Assembly (NCBI GenBank): GCA_036274115.1
Contig: DASUGI010000078.1
Span: 47,354 to 111,353 of the forward strand
DNA: 64,000 nt
Direction: 5' to 3'
From: JADLHS01 sp036274115
GTDB lineage: Bacteria; Verrucomicrobiota; Verrucomicrobiia; Limisphaerales; JADLHS01
Part shown: piece after piece, positions 44,256 to 52,621 of the stretch
How positions within the stretch are numbered: the first letter of the stretch is position 1
Layout of the letters: every line of letters begins with the position of its first letter
Made by a program: the position numbers and the translations under genes
The notes under the pieces: model-generated
The model's input: only the letters and a program-made list of their open reading frames with translations
Told to the model about the DNA's origin: nothing
Database searches by the model: none

Positions 44256-45032
44256 CTATTTCGGCGGAGAATTCCCCCAGGCGCGGCCTCGCAGGCCGTC
44301 CCAGAGAAGGAAAAAAAGAAACAACGAGTTCCACTTTAAGTAACGTGGCAAAAGCCGGCGCGGCTCAGAGGCCAATCGATACAACCACGTCAAACCGAGC
44401 GGTTGCATCCAGGTCGGAGCGTCTGGTTTCATTCCCGCATTCGCGTCAAAGGCGAAACCTACAGTCAGCACGACGCCTCTGTGGAACAAGGCCTTATGCT
44501 GATGCGCCCACGTCTGCTGCTTCGGTGTCCCAAACCCGACCCAAATGAAATCCGGCGCCAGCCGATTGATTTCTTCGACCACTTCCGTTTCCGCCGCTCC
44601 CTCCAATCGGCCATCGGCGCCACAGCGGCCATGGAACGCCCCGACAAACTTCAAACTCGGATTCAATCTCAGGAAGGCTCCACGCAACCGCGCCCCGCAC
44701 TCCGCCGAACCTCCAACCAGATAATGCGTGCTTCCGGCAGGAGCTTTTTCCAGAAACCGGCGCATAAACGTCGGTCCGTACACCCGATCCTTCATCCCGG
44801 CCTGGCTGCGGTTTAAACACCAGACCAGCGGCATGCCATCCGGCACCAGGTCGTCATATGCACCCATGATCCGGCGAAATTCCCGGTCGCACCGATGCAT
44901 CGTGACAATCTGCGTGTTGACAAACTCCAACAGGCGACAGCGGGCCTCGCGTGACCACTGCACACAAAGTGACGCCAACTCATCATAGTCGGTGACGAGC
45001 AGTGGAGCGGATAACACATGCATTCGTTTCAT
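44256..45032 (-). CDS. WecG/TagA/CpsF-family glycosyltransferase
   Basis: 258 residues from the ATG at 45032 (MKRMHVLSAPLLV); the longer start at 45092 reads through the region upstream and is rejected. Family hallmarks: VNTQIVTMHRCDREFRRIMG, YDDLVPDGMPLVWCLNRSQA and DFIWVGFGTPKQQTWAHQHK. Members transfer ManNAc, ManNAcA or related sugars onto lipid-linked GlcNAc at the inner membrane. As first gene of the minus-strand EPS operon it probably adds the second sugar after the initiating transferase at 41064. The sugar donor is not determinable here. Confidence 0.9.
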   Translation of the reverse strand: MKRMHVLSAPLLVTDYDELASLCVQWSREARCRLLEFVNTQIVTMHRCDREFRRIMGAYDDLVPDGMPLVWCLNRSQAGMKDRVYGPTFMRRFLEKAPAGSTHYLVGGSAECGARLRGAFLRLNPSLKFVGAFHGRCGADGRLEGAAETEVVEEINRLAPDFIWVGFGTPKQQTWAHQHKALFHRGVVLTVGFAFDANAGMKPDAPTWMQPLGLTWLYRLASEPRRLLPRYLKWNSLFLFFLLWDGLRGRAWGNSPPK

Positions 45033-45246
45033 CGGGGGAAAACCCTCGGCCTGCGGCTCAACTGTTTTACCGCAGCACCGAGTCGCGTTCAAACCTTCAT
45101 TGTTCCGTATTTGCCCGGGGAATCGTTACGCAAGTGTCACGATGCACCCATGACCCAAGAAAAGACTTCTCATGATTGCAATTCCCGGCAATCGTATCGG
45201 CCGGATTGCGCATGACAAACACCAAACGGACACCAAGCCCGGACGA

Positions 45247-46524
45247 ATGAAGTTACTCGTCTTTGCCCATACTCCGCCGCCCCATCACGGACAAAGCTAC
45301 ATGGTCCAGACCATGTTAAATGCCTTCGGGGGCGACCGCCGCCGGCAACGTCCCTCGCAGCGCACCGAAAACAAATACGGAATCGAATGTTATCATGTTA
45401 ACGCGCGGTTTTCCAAAGGACTGGAAGACATCGGAAAACTTCGCATCGGAAAATTCCATTTGATTCTGCTCTACTGCCTGCAGGCAATCTGGTGCCGTTT
45501 CCGTTATGGCGTAACGAACCTCTACTACGTGCCGGCACCGGGAAAGCTGGTGGCCCTGCAGCGCGATTGGCTGGTCATGCTGATTTGCCGCTTCTTTTTC
45601 AAGAACGTGATTCTGCACTGGCACGCCGCCGGTCTGGCTAATTGGCTGGAGACCGTGGCCCAGATCCGCACCCGCGCGATTACCTTTCGCGCCTTCCGGC
45701 AACCGGAGTTGAGCATCGTCATCACGAAATTCAACCTGGCTGACGCCGAAAAGCTCCTCTCGCGCCGCGTTTCTCACGTGGATTACGGCATCCCCGATCC
45801 TTGTCCAAACTTCGACACGACGTTGCGCGCCCGCAGACGCGCCCGCTGGGCTGCCCGGGTTAAATTGCTGGCAAATGAAAACCTCACGCCCGCGGAACGG
45901 GCGAACACCGGCGCGGACCCCCATATCGTCAAGGTCCTCTACCTCGCCCATTACATGCGCGAGAAAGGATTGTTCGCCGCCGCCGAAGGCGTAGTCCGGG
46001 CCAACCAGATTTTGAAGGAGCGAAACGTGCCCGTGCGGTTCAAGCTGCTGGCGGGCGGAAGTTTTGTTTCGGACGAAGAGAAAGCCGCTTTTGATCGACT
46101 GCAGGAAAATCCTGAATTCGCCAACGCCGTGAACTGCCTCGGCTTCCTGGCGGGTGAAAGAAAGGAAGCCGCGCAACGCGAGGCCGATCTGTTTTGTTTT
46201 CCGACTCTTTACGCGGCGGAAAACCAGCCCATCACACTCATCGAAGCGATGGCGTTTGGGCTGCCGATTGTAACGACACGTTGGCGGTCACTGCCGGAAA
46301 TGCTCCCGCCGGATTACGCGGGCCTCGTCGCGAACCAGTCGGTTGAGCCAATCGCAAATGCGTTGATTGAATTGATGACCCTGGAAACGGGTGAGCGCCT
46401 GCGACAACTCTACCTGGATCGCTTTACGTTGGAACGCCATCTCGCCTCCCTGGCGCATGCCATTCATTCCGTCGAGCAACCTGCTGAAATCGCTCCCGGT
46501 GTGCCCGTGGCGCAAATGTCGTGA
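45247..46524 (+). CDS. GT4-family glycosyltransferase
   Basis: 425 residues from the ATG at 45247 (MKLLVFAHTPPPHHGQSYMV, the typical GT-B opening with a Gly-rich acceptor loop). The C-terminal nucleotide-sugar site contains ADLFCFPTLYAAENQPITLIEAMAFGLPIV, with the E-x(7)-E-like motif of GT4. It is divergent from the WecG-type gene with about 210 bp between their starts, a likely shared promoter region. It probably elongates the EPS repeat unit. The donor and linkage are unknown. Confidence 0.88.
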   Translation: MKLLVFAHTPPPHHGQSYMVQTMLNAFGGDRRRQRPSQRTENKYGIECYHVNARFSKGLEDIGKLRIGKFHLILLYCLQAIWCRFRYGVTNLYYVPAPGKLVALQRDWLVMLICRFFFKNVILHWHAAGLANWLETVAQIRTRAITFRAFRQPELSIVITKFNLADAEKLLSRRVSHVDYGIPDPCPNFDTTLRARRRARWAARVKLLANENLTPAERANTGADPHIVKVLYLAHYMREKGLFAAAEGVVRANQILKERNVPVRFKLLAGGSFVSDEEKAAFDRLQENPEFANAVNCLGFLAGERKEAAQREADLFCFPTLYAAENQPITLIEAMAFGLPIVTTRWRSLPEMLPPDYAGLVANQSVEPIANALIELMTLETGERLRQLYLDRFTLERHLASLAHAIHSVEQPAEIAPGVPVAQMS

Positions 46525-46588
46525 TCGTTCGGCCGCTCCCGGGCCAAATTCATTGCAGACGCGCCTCATTTAACTACCCTCTGAACCA

Positions 46589-48229
46589 GTGAAAATCGGA
46601 CTTTTGCAACTCAACTCTACGATTGGCCACTACGACGCCAACCTTCAGCGGCTCGCCACTGCTTACCAAAAGGCAGTCGGCGAGGGCGCCGACTTCGTTT
46701 TGGCTCCGGAGCTGTTTCTTTGTGGCTACCCGCCCCGCGACTTGCTGTTGCGGCCCGATTTCATCGAAGCCAACCTCACGGCATTGGAGAAGACGGCCAA
46801 ACAAGTCGGCAGCGTGCCGCTTTGCATTGGCTTTGTGGACCGCAACCCCGACCGGCCAGGCCGGCCCTTGTTCAATTCGGCAGCCGTCCTGCAAAACGGG
46901 AAAATCATTTGGCGGCAAAACAAGTCGTTACTCCCCACTTACGATGTCTTCGATGAAGACCGCTATTTCGAACCGGCAAAGAGCACCGCGCCGTTCGAAT
47001 TCAACGGTCGCAAGCTCGGCATTACGATTTGCGAGGACATCTGGAACGACGAGGATTTCTGGCCGGAGCGACTTTATCGCCGTGACCCGGTCAAGGAACT
47101 CATCAGTCAGGGCGCCGACATCATCCTCAACATCTCCGCTTCACCCTGGCATGCCGGCAAGGAGAAGACGCGATTGGAAATGCTTCAGCGGGTCGCCCGC
47201 GATGAAAAAGTGCCGCTCGTGCAGGTGAACGTCGTCGGAGCAAACGACGAACTGATTTTCGACGGCCACAGCGTTGCGCTGAATCGCCGCGGTGAGGTTC
47301 TCGCGCTGGGCAAAGGTTTTGGCGAAGACTTGCTCGTTGTCGACGTGGATGGCAACACGCCGGCGGTGAATCCGGTCTGGCCAGTTCGCGAAGAGCAACT
47401 CTTCCGGGCCCTCTCATTGGGGATTCGCGACTACGTGCAGAAATGCGGCTTCAAATCCGTCGTGCTAGGCTTGTCGGGCGGCATCGATTCGGCCCTGACC
47501 GCAGTGCTCGCCGTGGACGCGCTCGGCGCCGACAAGGTCATGGGGGTTTCACTGCCCGCGCGCTACTCCAGCAGTGGCAGTCTCACCGACGCGGAACTGC
47601 TCGCAAAAAATCTCGGCATCCGTTACGAAGTCATCGCCATCGAACCACCCTTCAAAAGCATGGAAAGCCAGTTGGCGAAAGTTTTTGCCGGCACCAAACC
47701 GAACGAAGCCGAGGAAAACATCCAGTCCCGTTTGCGCGGCGTCACGCTCATGGCCATCTCGAACAAGTTCGGCTCGCTGGTGCTGACGACCGGCAACAAG
47801 TCCGAAATGGCCGTCGGCTACTGCACATTGTACGGCGATATGTGCGGCGCCCTGGCCGTTATTGCGGATGTCTTCAAAACCGAGGTTTACAATATTTCGC
47901 GCTGGGTGAATCGCGAAAAGGTCGTCATCCCCACGGATTCAATCACCAAACCGCCGAGCGCCGAGCTGCGCCCCGACCAGACGGACCAGGATTCGTTGCC
48001 GCCTTACGATGTGCTCGATGCGATTCTCCAGCACTACGTCGTGGAGCATCTCAGCAAATACGAAATCATCGAACGCGGTTTTGCTCCGGCAGTGGTAAAC
48101 GACGTCATTAACAAGGTCACGTTCACCGAATACAAACGCCGTCAGGCCGCACCGGGCTTGAAAGTTTCCCCTCGCGCCTTCGGCATGGGCCGGCGCATTC
48201 CCGTGGCACAACGTTTCCGAACGGTTTGA
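46589..48229 (+). CDS. nadE: Glutamine-dependent NAD+ synthetase
   Basis: Amidates nicotinic acid adenine dinucleotide to NAD+. It has 546 residues, GTG start. The N-terminal nitrilase-type glutaminase domain (about 1-260) has FVLAPELFLCGYPPRDLLLR (catalytic Glu), LLPTYDVFDEDRYFEPA (Lys region) and GITICEDIWNDEDF (catalytic Cys in ICEDIW). The C-terminal synthetase domain has the PP-loop VVLGLSGGIDSALTAVLAVD, plus TTGNKSEMAVGYCTLYGDMC and KPPSAELRPDQTDQDSLPPY. The length matches the two-domain family. It is 64 bp downstream of the GT4 gene and may be read through, although it is a general metabolic gene. Confidence 0.96.
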   Translation: MKIGLLQLNSTIGHYDANLQRLATAYQKAVGEGADFVLAPELFLCGYPPRDLLLRPDFIEANLTALEKTAKQVGSVPLCIGFVDRNPDRPGRPLFNSAAVLQNGKIIWRQNKSLLPTYDVFDEDRYFEPAKSTAPFEFNGRKLGITICEDIWNDEDFWPERLYRRDPVKELISQGADIILNISASPWHAGKEKTRLEMLQRVARDEKVPLVQVNVVGANDELIFDGHSVALNRRGEVLALGKGFGEDLLVVDVDGNTPAVNPVWPVREEQLFRALSLGIRDYVQKCGFKSVVLGLSGGIDSALTAVLAVDALGADKVMGVSLPARYSSSGSLTDAELLAKNLGIRYEVIAIEPPFKSMESQLAKVFAGTKPNEAEENIQSRLRGVTLMAISNKFGSLVLTTGNKSEMAVGYCTLYGDMCGALAVIADVFKTEVYNISRWVNREKVVIPTDSITKPPSAELRPDQTDQDSLPPYDVLDAILQHYVVEHLSKYEIIERGFAPAVVNDVINKVTFTEYKRRQAAPGLKVSPRAFGMGRRIPVAQRFRTV

Positions 48230-48257
48230 TTTCTGTTGGCTCGGAGAGTAAGGCGGG

Positions 48258-49514
48258 TTACGACAAGACACCCCAGGGATCAAACACTTTGGCTCCTTTG
48301 GGGAACTTCACTTGCCGATACCCCGGCCAGGGACAGCAAATCAAGACGGCTTTGACCCGTTTGATCTTTGCCAGGTCCGCCGGCGTGCCCAGCACTTCAA
48401 ATTCCAGCAGGCTCGGGCTGTTCCTGGTATTGGACGCAAAATCGTGCACCACCACCCGGCAACCACTCTGCTTGAGTAATTGTGCGATGTGCAGCCCCGC
48501 CGATTCCTCGACGATGTAAGTGTCCGGACGATACGACATCCCCAGCACCGCCACCGTGTCCCCGGACTTCACACACGCCAGCGCCTGCCGCGCCAGTTGT
48601 TCCTTGGCCATTTCATTCACGCGATCCGTCGCCTCCGCCAGGGGCGCACTTAACCCCACCTGCCGGGCCGCATAACTGACCAGCCGATTGTCGCGCGGAA
48701 AGCACGGTCCGCCATAACTCAATCCCGCCCGCAGATACTTGTGACCAATCCGCGAATCCGCCCCAATCGCATCCAGAATCGCGTGAATATCCGTGTCCGC
48801 AAATTGCTCCGCAATCATCCGCAGTTGATTGGTAAAGCTGATCTTCGCGGTGATGTAACTGTTGACCGAAATCTTTGTCAGCTCCGCGCTGGTGATGGAC
48901 ATGCGCGCAATCTTCGGCTGGTTCAGATTGTAACTCCGGTAAAGTTTCTCCAGCAAAGCACCCGCGCGCTGGTCCGATTCACCGATCAACACCATATCCG
49001 GCGACAGCAACCCGCGCACGACATTGCCCAGCGCGATGAACTCCGGATTGTAACAAAAACTGAAGGCTTTGCCGCACTTGCCGCCGATTTCCTTTTCCAA
49101 CATCGGAATGATCACACTGCGGCACGCGCCCGGCGTCGTGGTCGAACTGACGACGAAGATATGGTTTTTCTTTTTCGCCTTCCGCACGGCCCGCGCAATC
49201 GGAGCCAGGGCGCGCATCAGAAACTCGTTCGAGAAGCTCCCATCCGGCAGACTGGGCGAAGGCACGATGAAGAACGACGCGTCGGTCGCCACCGCTTCCG
49301 CCGGATCGGTCGTTGCCCGCAGCCGCTTGCCGGCCTGGGCCATCGTTTCGGCCAGCAACGGTTCCTCCACCGGCGGTTGACCCGCATTGATTTTGGCCAC
49401 CGCCTCGGCGTTGATGTCCACCCCCAGGACCTGGTAACCGCGTTGCGCGAAAGTTGCCGCCATGCAAGCCCCCAGCTTGCCCAAACCAAAAACCGATAGC
49501 TTCTCGAGAATCAC
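48258..49514 (-). CDS. UDP-glucose/GDP-mannose dehydrogenase family enzyme
   Basis: NAD-dependent oxidation of a nucleotide sugar to the uronate, probably UDP-Glc to UDP-GlcA. 418 residues if started at the GTG at 49514 (MILEKLSVFGLGKLGACMAA after initiator conversion); longer starts up to 49625 add a non-conserved leader. Motifs: the Rossmann GLGKLG, NPEFIALGNVVRGLLSPDMV, ELTKISVNSYITAKISFTNQ (catalytic Lys/Asn) and GLSYGGPCFPRDN with the catalytic Cys. The C-terminal UDP-binding domain has VAVLGMSYRPDT. It is convergent with nadE. Substrate specificity among UDP-Glc, UDP-ManNAc and GDP-Man is uncertain; the UXS gene in this locus favours UDP-Glc. Confidence 0.9.
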   Translation of the reverse strand: MILEKLSVFGLGKLGACMAATFAQRGYQVLGVDINAEAVAKINAGQPPVEEPLLAETMAQAGKRLRATTDPAEAVATDASFFIVPSPSLPDGSFSNEFLMRALAPIARAVRKAKKKNHIFVVSSTTTPGACRSVIIPMLEKEIGGKCGKAFSFCYNPEFIALGNVVRGLLSPDMVLIGESDQRAGALLEKLYRSYNLNQPKIARMSITSAELTKISVNSYITAKISFTNQLRMIAEQFADTDIHAILDAIGADSRIGHKYLRAGLSYGGPCFPRDNRLVSYAARQVGLSAPLAEATDRVNEMAKEQLARQALACVKSGDTVAVLGMSYRPDTYIVEESAGLHIAQLLKQSGCRVVVHDFASNTRNSPSLLEFEVLGTPADLAKIKRVKAVLICCPWPGYRQVKFPKGAKVFDPWGVLS

Positions 49515-49744
49515 GGGCACGAAGCATCTTTCATCGAAAAATCCCCCGCAAGCCAATCTTGCGAAGAGCCACCGTTTTCGCGTCCTCGAAGTACCAGGTG
49601 GATCGTGAAACCTACCCGCAAGCAAAGGGTATTACCTGGCAAACGTCCGATTTCGGTTTGCATTTCCAGGGCCGCCACGACAATCTCCCCGTTGATCACA
49701 AACACTGCACCTCGGGCGCATCGCTCGAATCACCTTGAGGACTT

Positions 49745-50332
49745 ATGAAAGCGTTGCCTGGAATCCTGTTGTTATCCCTGGTCTTTGGTGCGGGCTGTGC
49801 CGGCGTCCGGCCTCAGCCGGGGCAAGGCCCGCACTTCGGATATTTCGATCTCACCAACAATGCCGGCGCGAGCGTTGGCATGGTCTTCTGGGGAAATCAG
49901 CAGGCTGCAACGACGAATGACATCCTGTATGCCCTTATCCTTCCCGAAACCGAAATGCTGAAAGGCGGCGCAAACGGCCGGGGCAACAACAGCTACCTTT
50001 TTTACGATCTGAGGATCAAAAGCACAGATCATCACTGGAAGATCGAGCAATCGACGGTTTCGCACGCCCGGCTGCGATGGGTGCGGATTACGGATGTGAC
50101 CAGTGGCACTGCAACCGATTTGGACTTACATCTGAGCCGGTATTGGAAAGGTGCAGAGCATGGGCTGTTTATTCCGCTTGCCGACATGGATGACACGATC
50201 ACTCGGAAGATAGCGGATGTATCCCAGCAGCATCGAGATTGGGTTGCCCGGAGCACCTCGGATGCAATCAAGAGCCACCGCGAGAGGGACTCGGCAGGAC
50301 TGTTGCCCGCCACTAAGCTCCTGGCTCAATGA
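49745..50332 (+). CDS. Putative lipoprotein of unknown function
   Basis: 195 residues. The lipoprotein signal peptide MKALPGILLLSLVFGAGCAG has a lipobox-like FGAGC with cleavage before Cys about 18. The mature protein is beta-rich with YALILPETEMLKGGANGRGN and RLRWVRITDVTSGTATDLDL. No catalytic motif or known family recognised. The next small genes on the same strand are not obviously related. Probably an outer-membrane or periplasmic protein. Confidence 0.65.
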   Translation: MKALPGILLLSLVFGAGCAGVRPQPGQGPHFGYFDLTNNAGASVGMVFWGNQQAATTNDILYALILPETEMLKGGANGRGNNSYLFYDLRIKSTDHHWKIEQSTVSHARLRWVRITDVTSGTATDLDLHLSRYWKGAEHGLFIPLADMDDTITRKIADVSQQHRDWVARSTSDAIKSHRERDSAGLLPATKLLAQ

Positions 50333-50474
50333 ACAAAGTCTTCCTTGCTGGCCGGCATCCATTGATGGGCACGGGAGACGGGACAAGTGATACGATACCA
50401 GACCTCACGTCACGGTCACCGTCACGACGAAGCCAGTTTACTTTTTTCAAAGATGACTTAAAGTCGACACATTC

Positions 50475-50717
50475 ATGGCCCATTCTGAAGAACCCTTCCG
50501 CCCGGATCGGCGGACATCTGAGGCCGCCGAACGGTGCGCCTGGGATCACATTCGAAGGGTCTTCGGGCGGCAGCCCAGTGCGATTCGCCCAATTGTGGAA
50601 TGCGGCGACACCCGGGGCGCTTACTTTGTGACGCTGGAGTGGAATCTCAACCAAAGCTTTGAATTCATCTGCGTCAACGGACTGTTGGTTGAAATTCCGT
50701 CGAAAGGACGGCGCTGA
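50475..50717 (+). CDS. Small hypothetical protein
   Basis: 80 residues without signal peptide or membrane segment; the C-terminal half YFVTLEWNLNQSFEFICVNG looks like a beta-hairpin region. The overlapping reading frame from 50329 has poorer composition. No family recognised. Supported only by plausible composition and by filling the gap between two plausible genes. Confidence 0.4.
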   Translation: MAHSEEPFRPDRRTSEAAERCAWDHIRRVFGRQPSAIRPIVECGDTRGAYFVTLEWNLNQSFEFICVNGLLVEIPSKGRR

Positions 50718-50774
50718 ACCAGCGCCAGCAACACCTGCGCTCCCTGCCTCAGCCCTCAAGGGTCAGGTGATTTC

Positions 50775-51077
50775 ATGAAATGCCCGAACTGTAACAATGA
50801 GTTCCCGCTGACCTGGAAACGATACCTCAGCGGTCCCACGGGCACGCACACCTGCCCGACTTGCAGGCGGAAATCCCGGCTCTCATTCACGCGAAAATAT
50901 GTTTTGTGCTCCGTAGTACCAACCGGCTTGATCGCGGTGGGGTTCGCGGTTTTCTTTTGGTTCATGACCAAGGGACACTGGACTTCCTTTTTTTACGCTG
51001 TTGGTGCATCACTCGTCGCCTTGCCGTTGGACAAGTATTGCGATGAAGCATTCCGACCACTGGAGCCCATTGATTGA
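50775..51077 (+). CDS. Small zinc-ribbon membrane protein
   Basis: 100 residues. A zinc ribbon MKCPNCNNEF...HTCPTCRRKS (Cys at about 3, 6, 27, 30) is followed by two hydrophobic segments (about 42-64 and 70-86). The arrangement, cytosolic zinc ribbon then membrane hairpin, is common in small bacterial proteins of unknown function. The gene ends shortly before the AlkD-like start at 51094. No further assignment possible. Confidence 0.65.
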   Translation: MKCPNCNNEFPLTWKRYLSGPTGTHTCPTCRRKSRLSFTRKYVLCSVVPTGLIAVGFAVFFWFMTKGHWTSFFYAVGASLVALPLDKYCDEAFRPLEPID

Positions 51078-51093
51078 ACGGAGACAAATTGGC

Positions 51094-51906
51094 ATGACCG
51101 CAAAAGAGATCTTGGAAGAACTCAAACCACTCGGCAGTGACAGCTACAAGCGAGTGATGCTCAAACACGGCGTGAAGGAGCCGTTCTTCGGCGTGAAGAT
51201 CAGCGACCTTCACAAGATCGTCAAACGCATCAAGAAGGATTTACCCGGTGAGATGAGGGCGACACGGCGAGTCGGCGAAACGGCGAAACAGCGACGGTCG
51301 CCGTCTCGCCGTCTCGCCGTCTCTGCAGCGCCATCTCACGGGGTAAATCAACTCGCGCTCGATCTTTACGACACCGGCAACTACGACGCGATGTATCTGG
51401 CCGGCTTGATTGCCGACGATGCGCAGATGACCAAAGCGGACCTCCAGCGCTGGGCCGCGCAGGCCTATTGCGGGGGACTTCGCGGTGCGACCGTGCCCTG
51501 GGTAGCATCCGGAGGCCGTTACGGCTGGGAATTGGCACGCGAATGGATTGATTCAAAGAAACCGTCCATCGCCGAAATCGGTTGGGCCACGCTGTCGAGC
51601 CTCGTCTCCATCAAGCCGGACAGCGACCTGGATGTGGCTGCGCTCAAGCAATTGCTGCAGCGCGTGCAAAGGACGATTCATGCGTCGGCCAATCTGGTGC
51701 GTTACCAGATGAATGCATTTGTCATTTCGGTGGGTTGCTATGTGGCGTCGCTGACCGAGGCGGCCCTTCAGACTGCGGAAAAGATCGGCAAGGTCACCGT
51801 CGATATGGGTGACACCGCCTGTCAGGTGCCCGATGCGAAGGAATACATTCGCAAGGTGCAACAGCGCGGCACGATCGGGAAGAAGCGCAAGACGGCGAAG
51901 TGCTGA
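51094..51906 (+). CDS. AlkD-like DNA alkylation repair protein carrying an in-frame repeat insertion
   Basis: HEAT-like repeat DNA glycosylase relative, expected to act on alkylated bases. It has 270 residues from the ATG at 51094 (MTAKEILEELKPLGSDSYKR). Conserved blocks are KHGVKEPFFGVKISDLHKIV, LALDLYDTGNYDAMYLAGLI, TVPWVASGGRYGWELAREWI and RYQMNAFVISVGCYVAS. Between IKKD (about 46-49) and QLALDLYD lie 36 extra residues (about 50-85) encoded by a palindromic element (51241-51348). Removing it restores the usual uninterrupted family sequence. Frame is preserved, so the protein is probably still made, with a long basic loop. Catalytic activity is not certain for this subfamily. Confidence 0.85.
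   Translation: MTAKEILEELKPLGSDSYKRVMLKHGVKEPFFGVKISDLHKIVKRIKKDLPGEMRATRRVGETAKQRRSPSRRLAVSAAPSHGVNQLALDLYDTGNYDAMYLAGLIADDAQMTKADLQRWAAQAYCGGLRGATVPWVASGGRYGWELAREWIDSKKPSIAEIGWATLSSLVSIKPDSDLDVAALKQLLQRVQRTIHASANLVRYQMNAFVISVGCYVASLTEAALQTAEKIGKVTVDMGDTACQVPDAKEYIRKVQQRGTIGKKRKTAKC
51241..51348. mobile_element. 108-bp palindromic element inserted in frame in the AlkD-like gene
   Basis: Terminal inverted repeats TTACCCGGTGAGATG (51241-51255) and CATCTCACGGGGTAA (51332-51346) match with one mismatch. Inside, the left arm has GGCGA units every 8 bp (GGCGACAC, GGCGAGTC, GGCGAAAC, GGCGAAAC) and the right arm the inverse (TCGCCGTC three times). With the flanking AT (at 51239-51240 and 51347-51348, a possible 2-bp target duplication) the insert is 108 bp, exactly 36 codons, with no stop in the host frame. 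No protein is encoded by the element itself. Confidence 0.85.
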
Positions 51907-51960
51907 ACGATTGATATCGTGATCAGTGCAACTTTTCGGCGGTAGCGTCATTTAACAAGC

Positions 51961-52592
51961 ATGAACGTAACAGCCATGGTTTTGGTCATCGCCGCGAGCG
52001 CGTTTCTCGGGGGGGCGGTCCTGGTCACGGGCAAGACGTCACCGGCGTTGTAGTTGATGAGGAAGGTAAGCCGATTGCGGGCGTTGCCTGCCGGGCCACC
52101 GGCTGGCCTTTGCCAGGAGGCGGACGCGTTATCTATACAGGGATGCCCAGGGATCATCTTACTGACACCAACGGAAGTTTCACGATTCCACTCCCGCGCT
52201 CCGATCCAATGGTGGATCTGCAGTTCGACTGCGGGACGCACGCGCCGGTTTTTCTCTACGAGGTGCAGCCCGCGACTTCGCCCCTGAAGGTAGTGATGCG
52301 AAAAGGAAAAGAGTTGAAAGGTCGAATCGTCGACGGCCAGGGTGTGCCGATCCAACAGACGTTGCTGGAGTTGCAGATGGCGCAATCAGACCGTTGGTAC
52401 CAACGCAGGGAACATACCGACCGTTTGGGTGAATTTCGTTTCAGGATTTCCGAGCCGCCGAGCGGGAATTCGTGGTTATTGAATTACGGGGGCAAAGTAT
52501 TCACCATCGACTACAATCAGATCACTCCTGAGACAATAGTTGAACTCAGGATAAACGTACAAATGAGTTTGAAAAAAGGAGGCCCAAGGTGA
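51961..52592 (+). pseudogene. Secreted carboxypeptidase-regulatory-like protein, frameshifted at a G7 tract
   Basis: From ATG 51961 the sequence encodes a signal-peptide-like start (MNVTAMVLVIAASAFLGG), then stops after about 30 codons. A different frame carries the body: GQDVTGVVVDEEGKPIAG and GKELKGRIVDGQGVPIQQTL, two carboxypeptidase-regulatory-like beta-sandwich domains, to the stop at 52592. The seven-G run at 52009-52015 is the likely shift point; eight G would give a continuous secreted protein of about 210 residues. It could be a sequencing error, phase variation or decay. Confidence 0.6.
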
Positions 52593-52621
52593 GCCGAAAT
52601 CTCGTTGACCTTTGCGCTCCT

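Noticed and set aside
50329..50631. 100-codon open frame overlapping the 80-codon one at 50475
   Set aside because: Its Pro/Ser/Arg-rich composition is less protein-like, and the frame at 50475 has better hydrophobic patterning.
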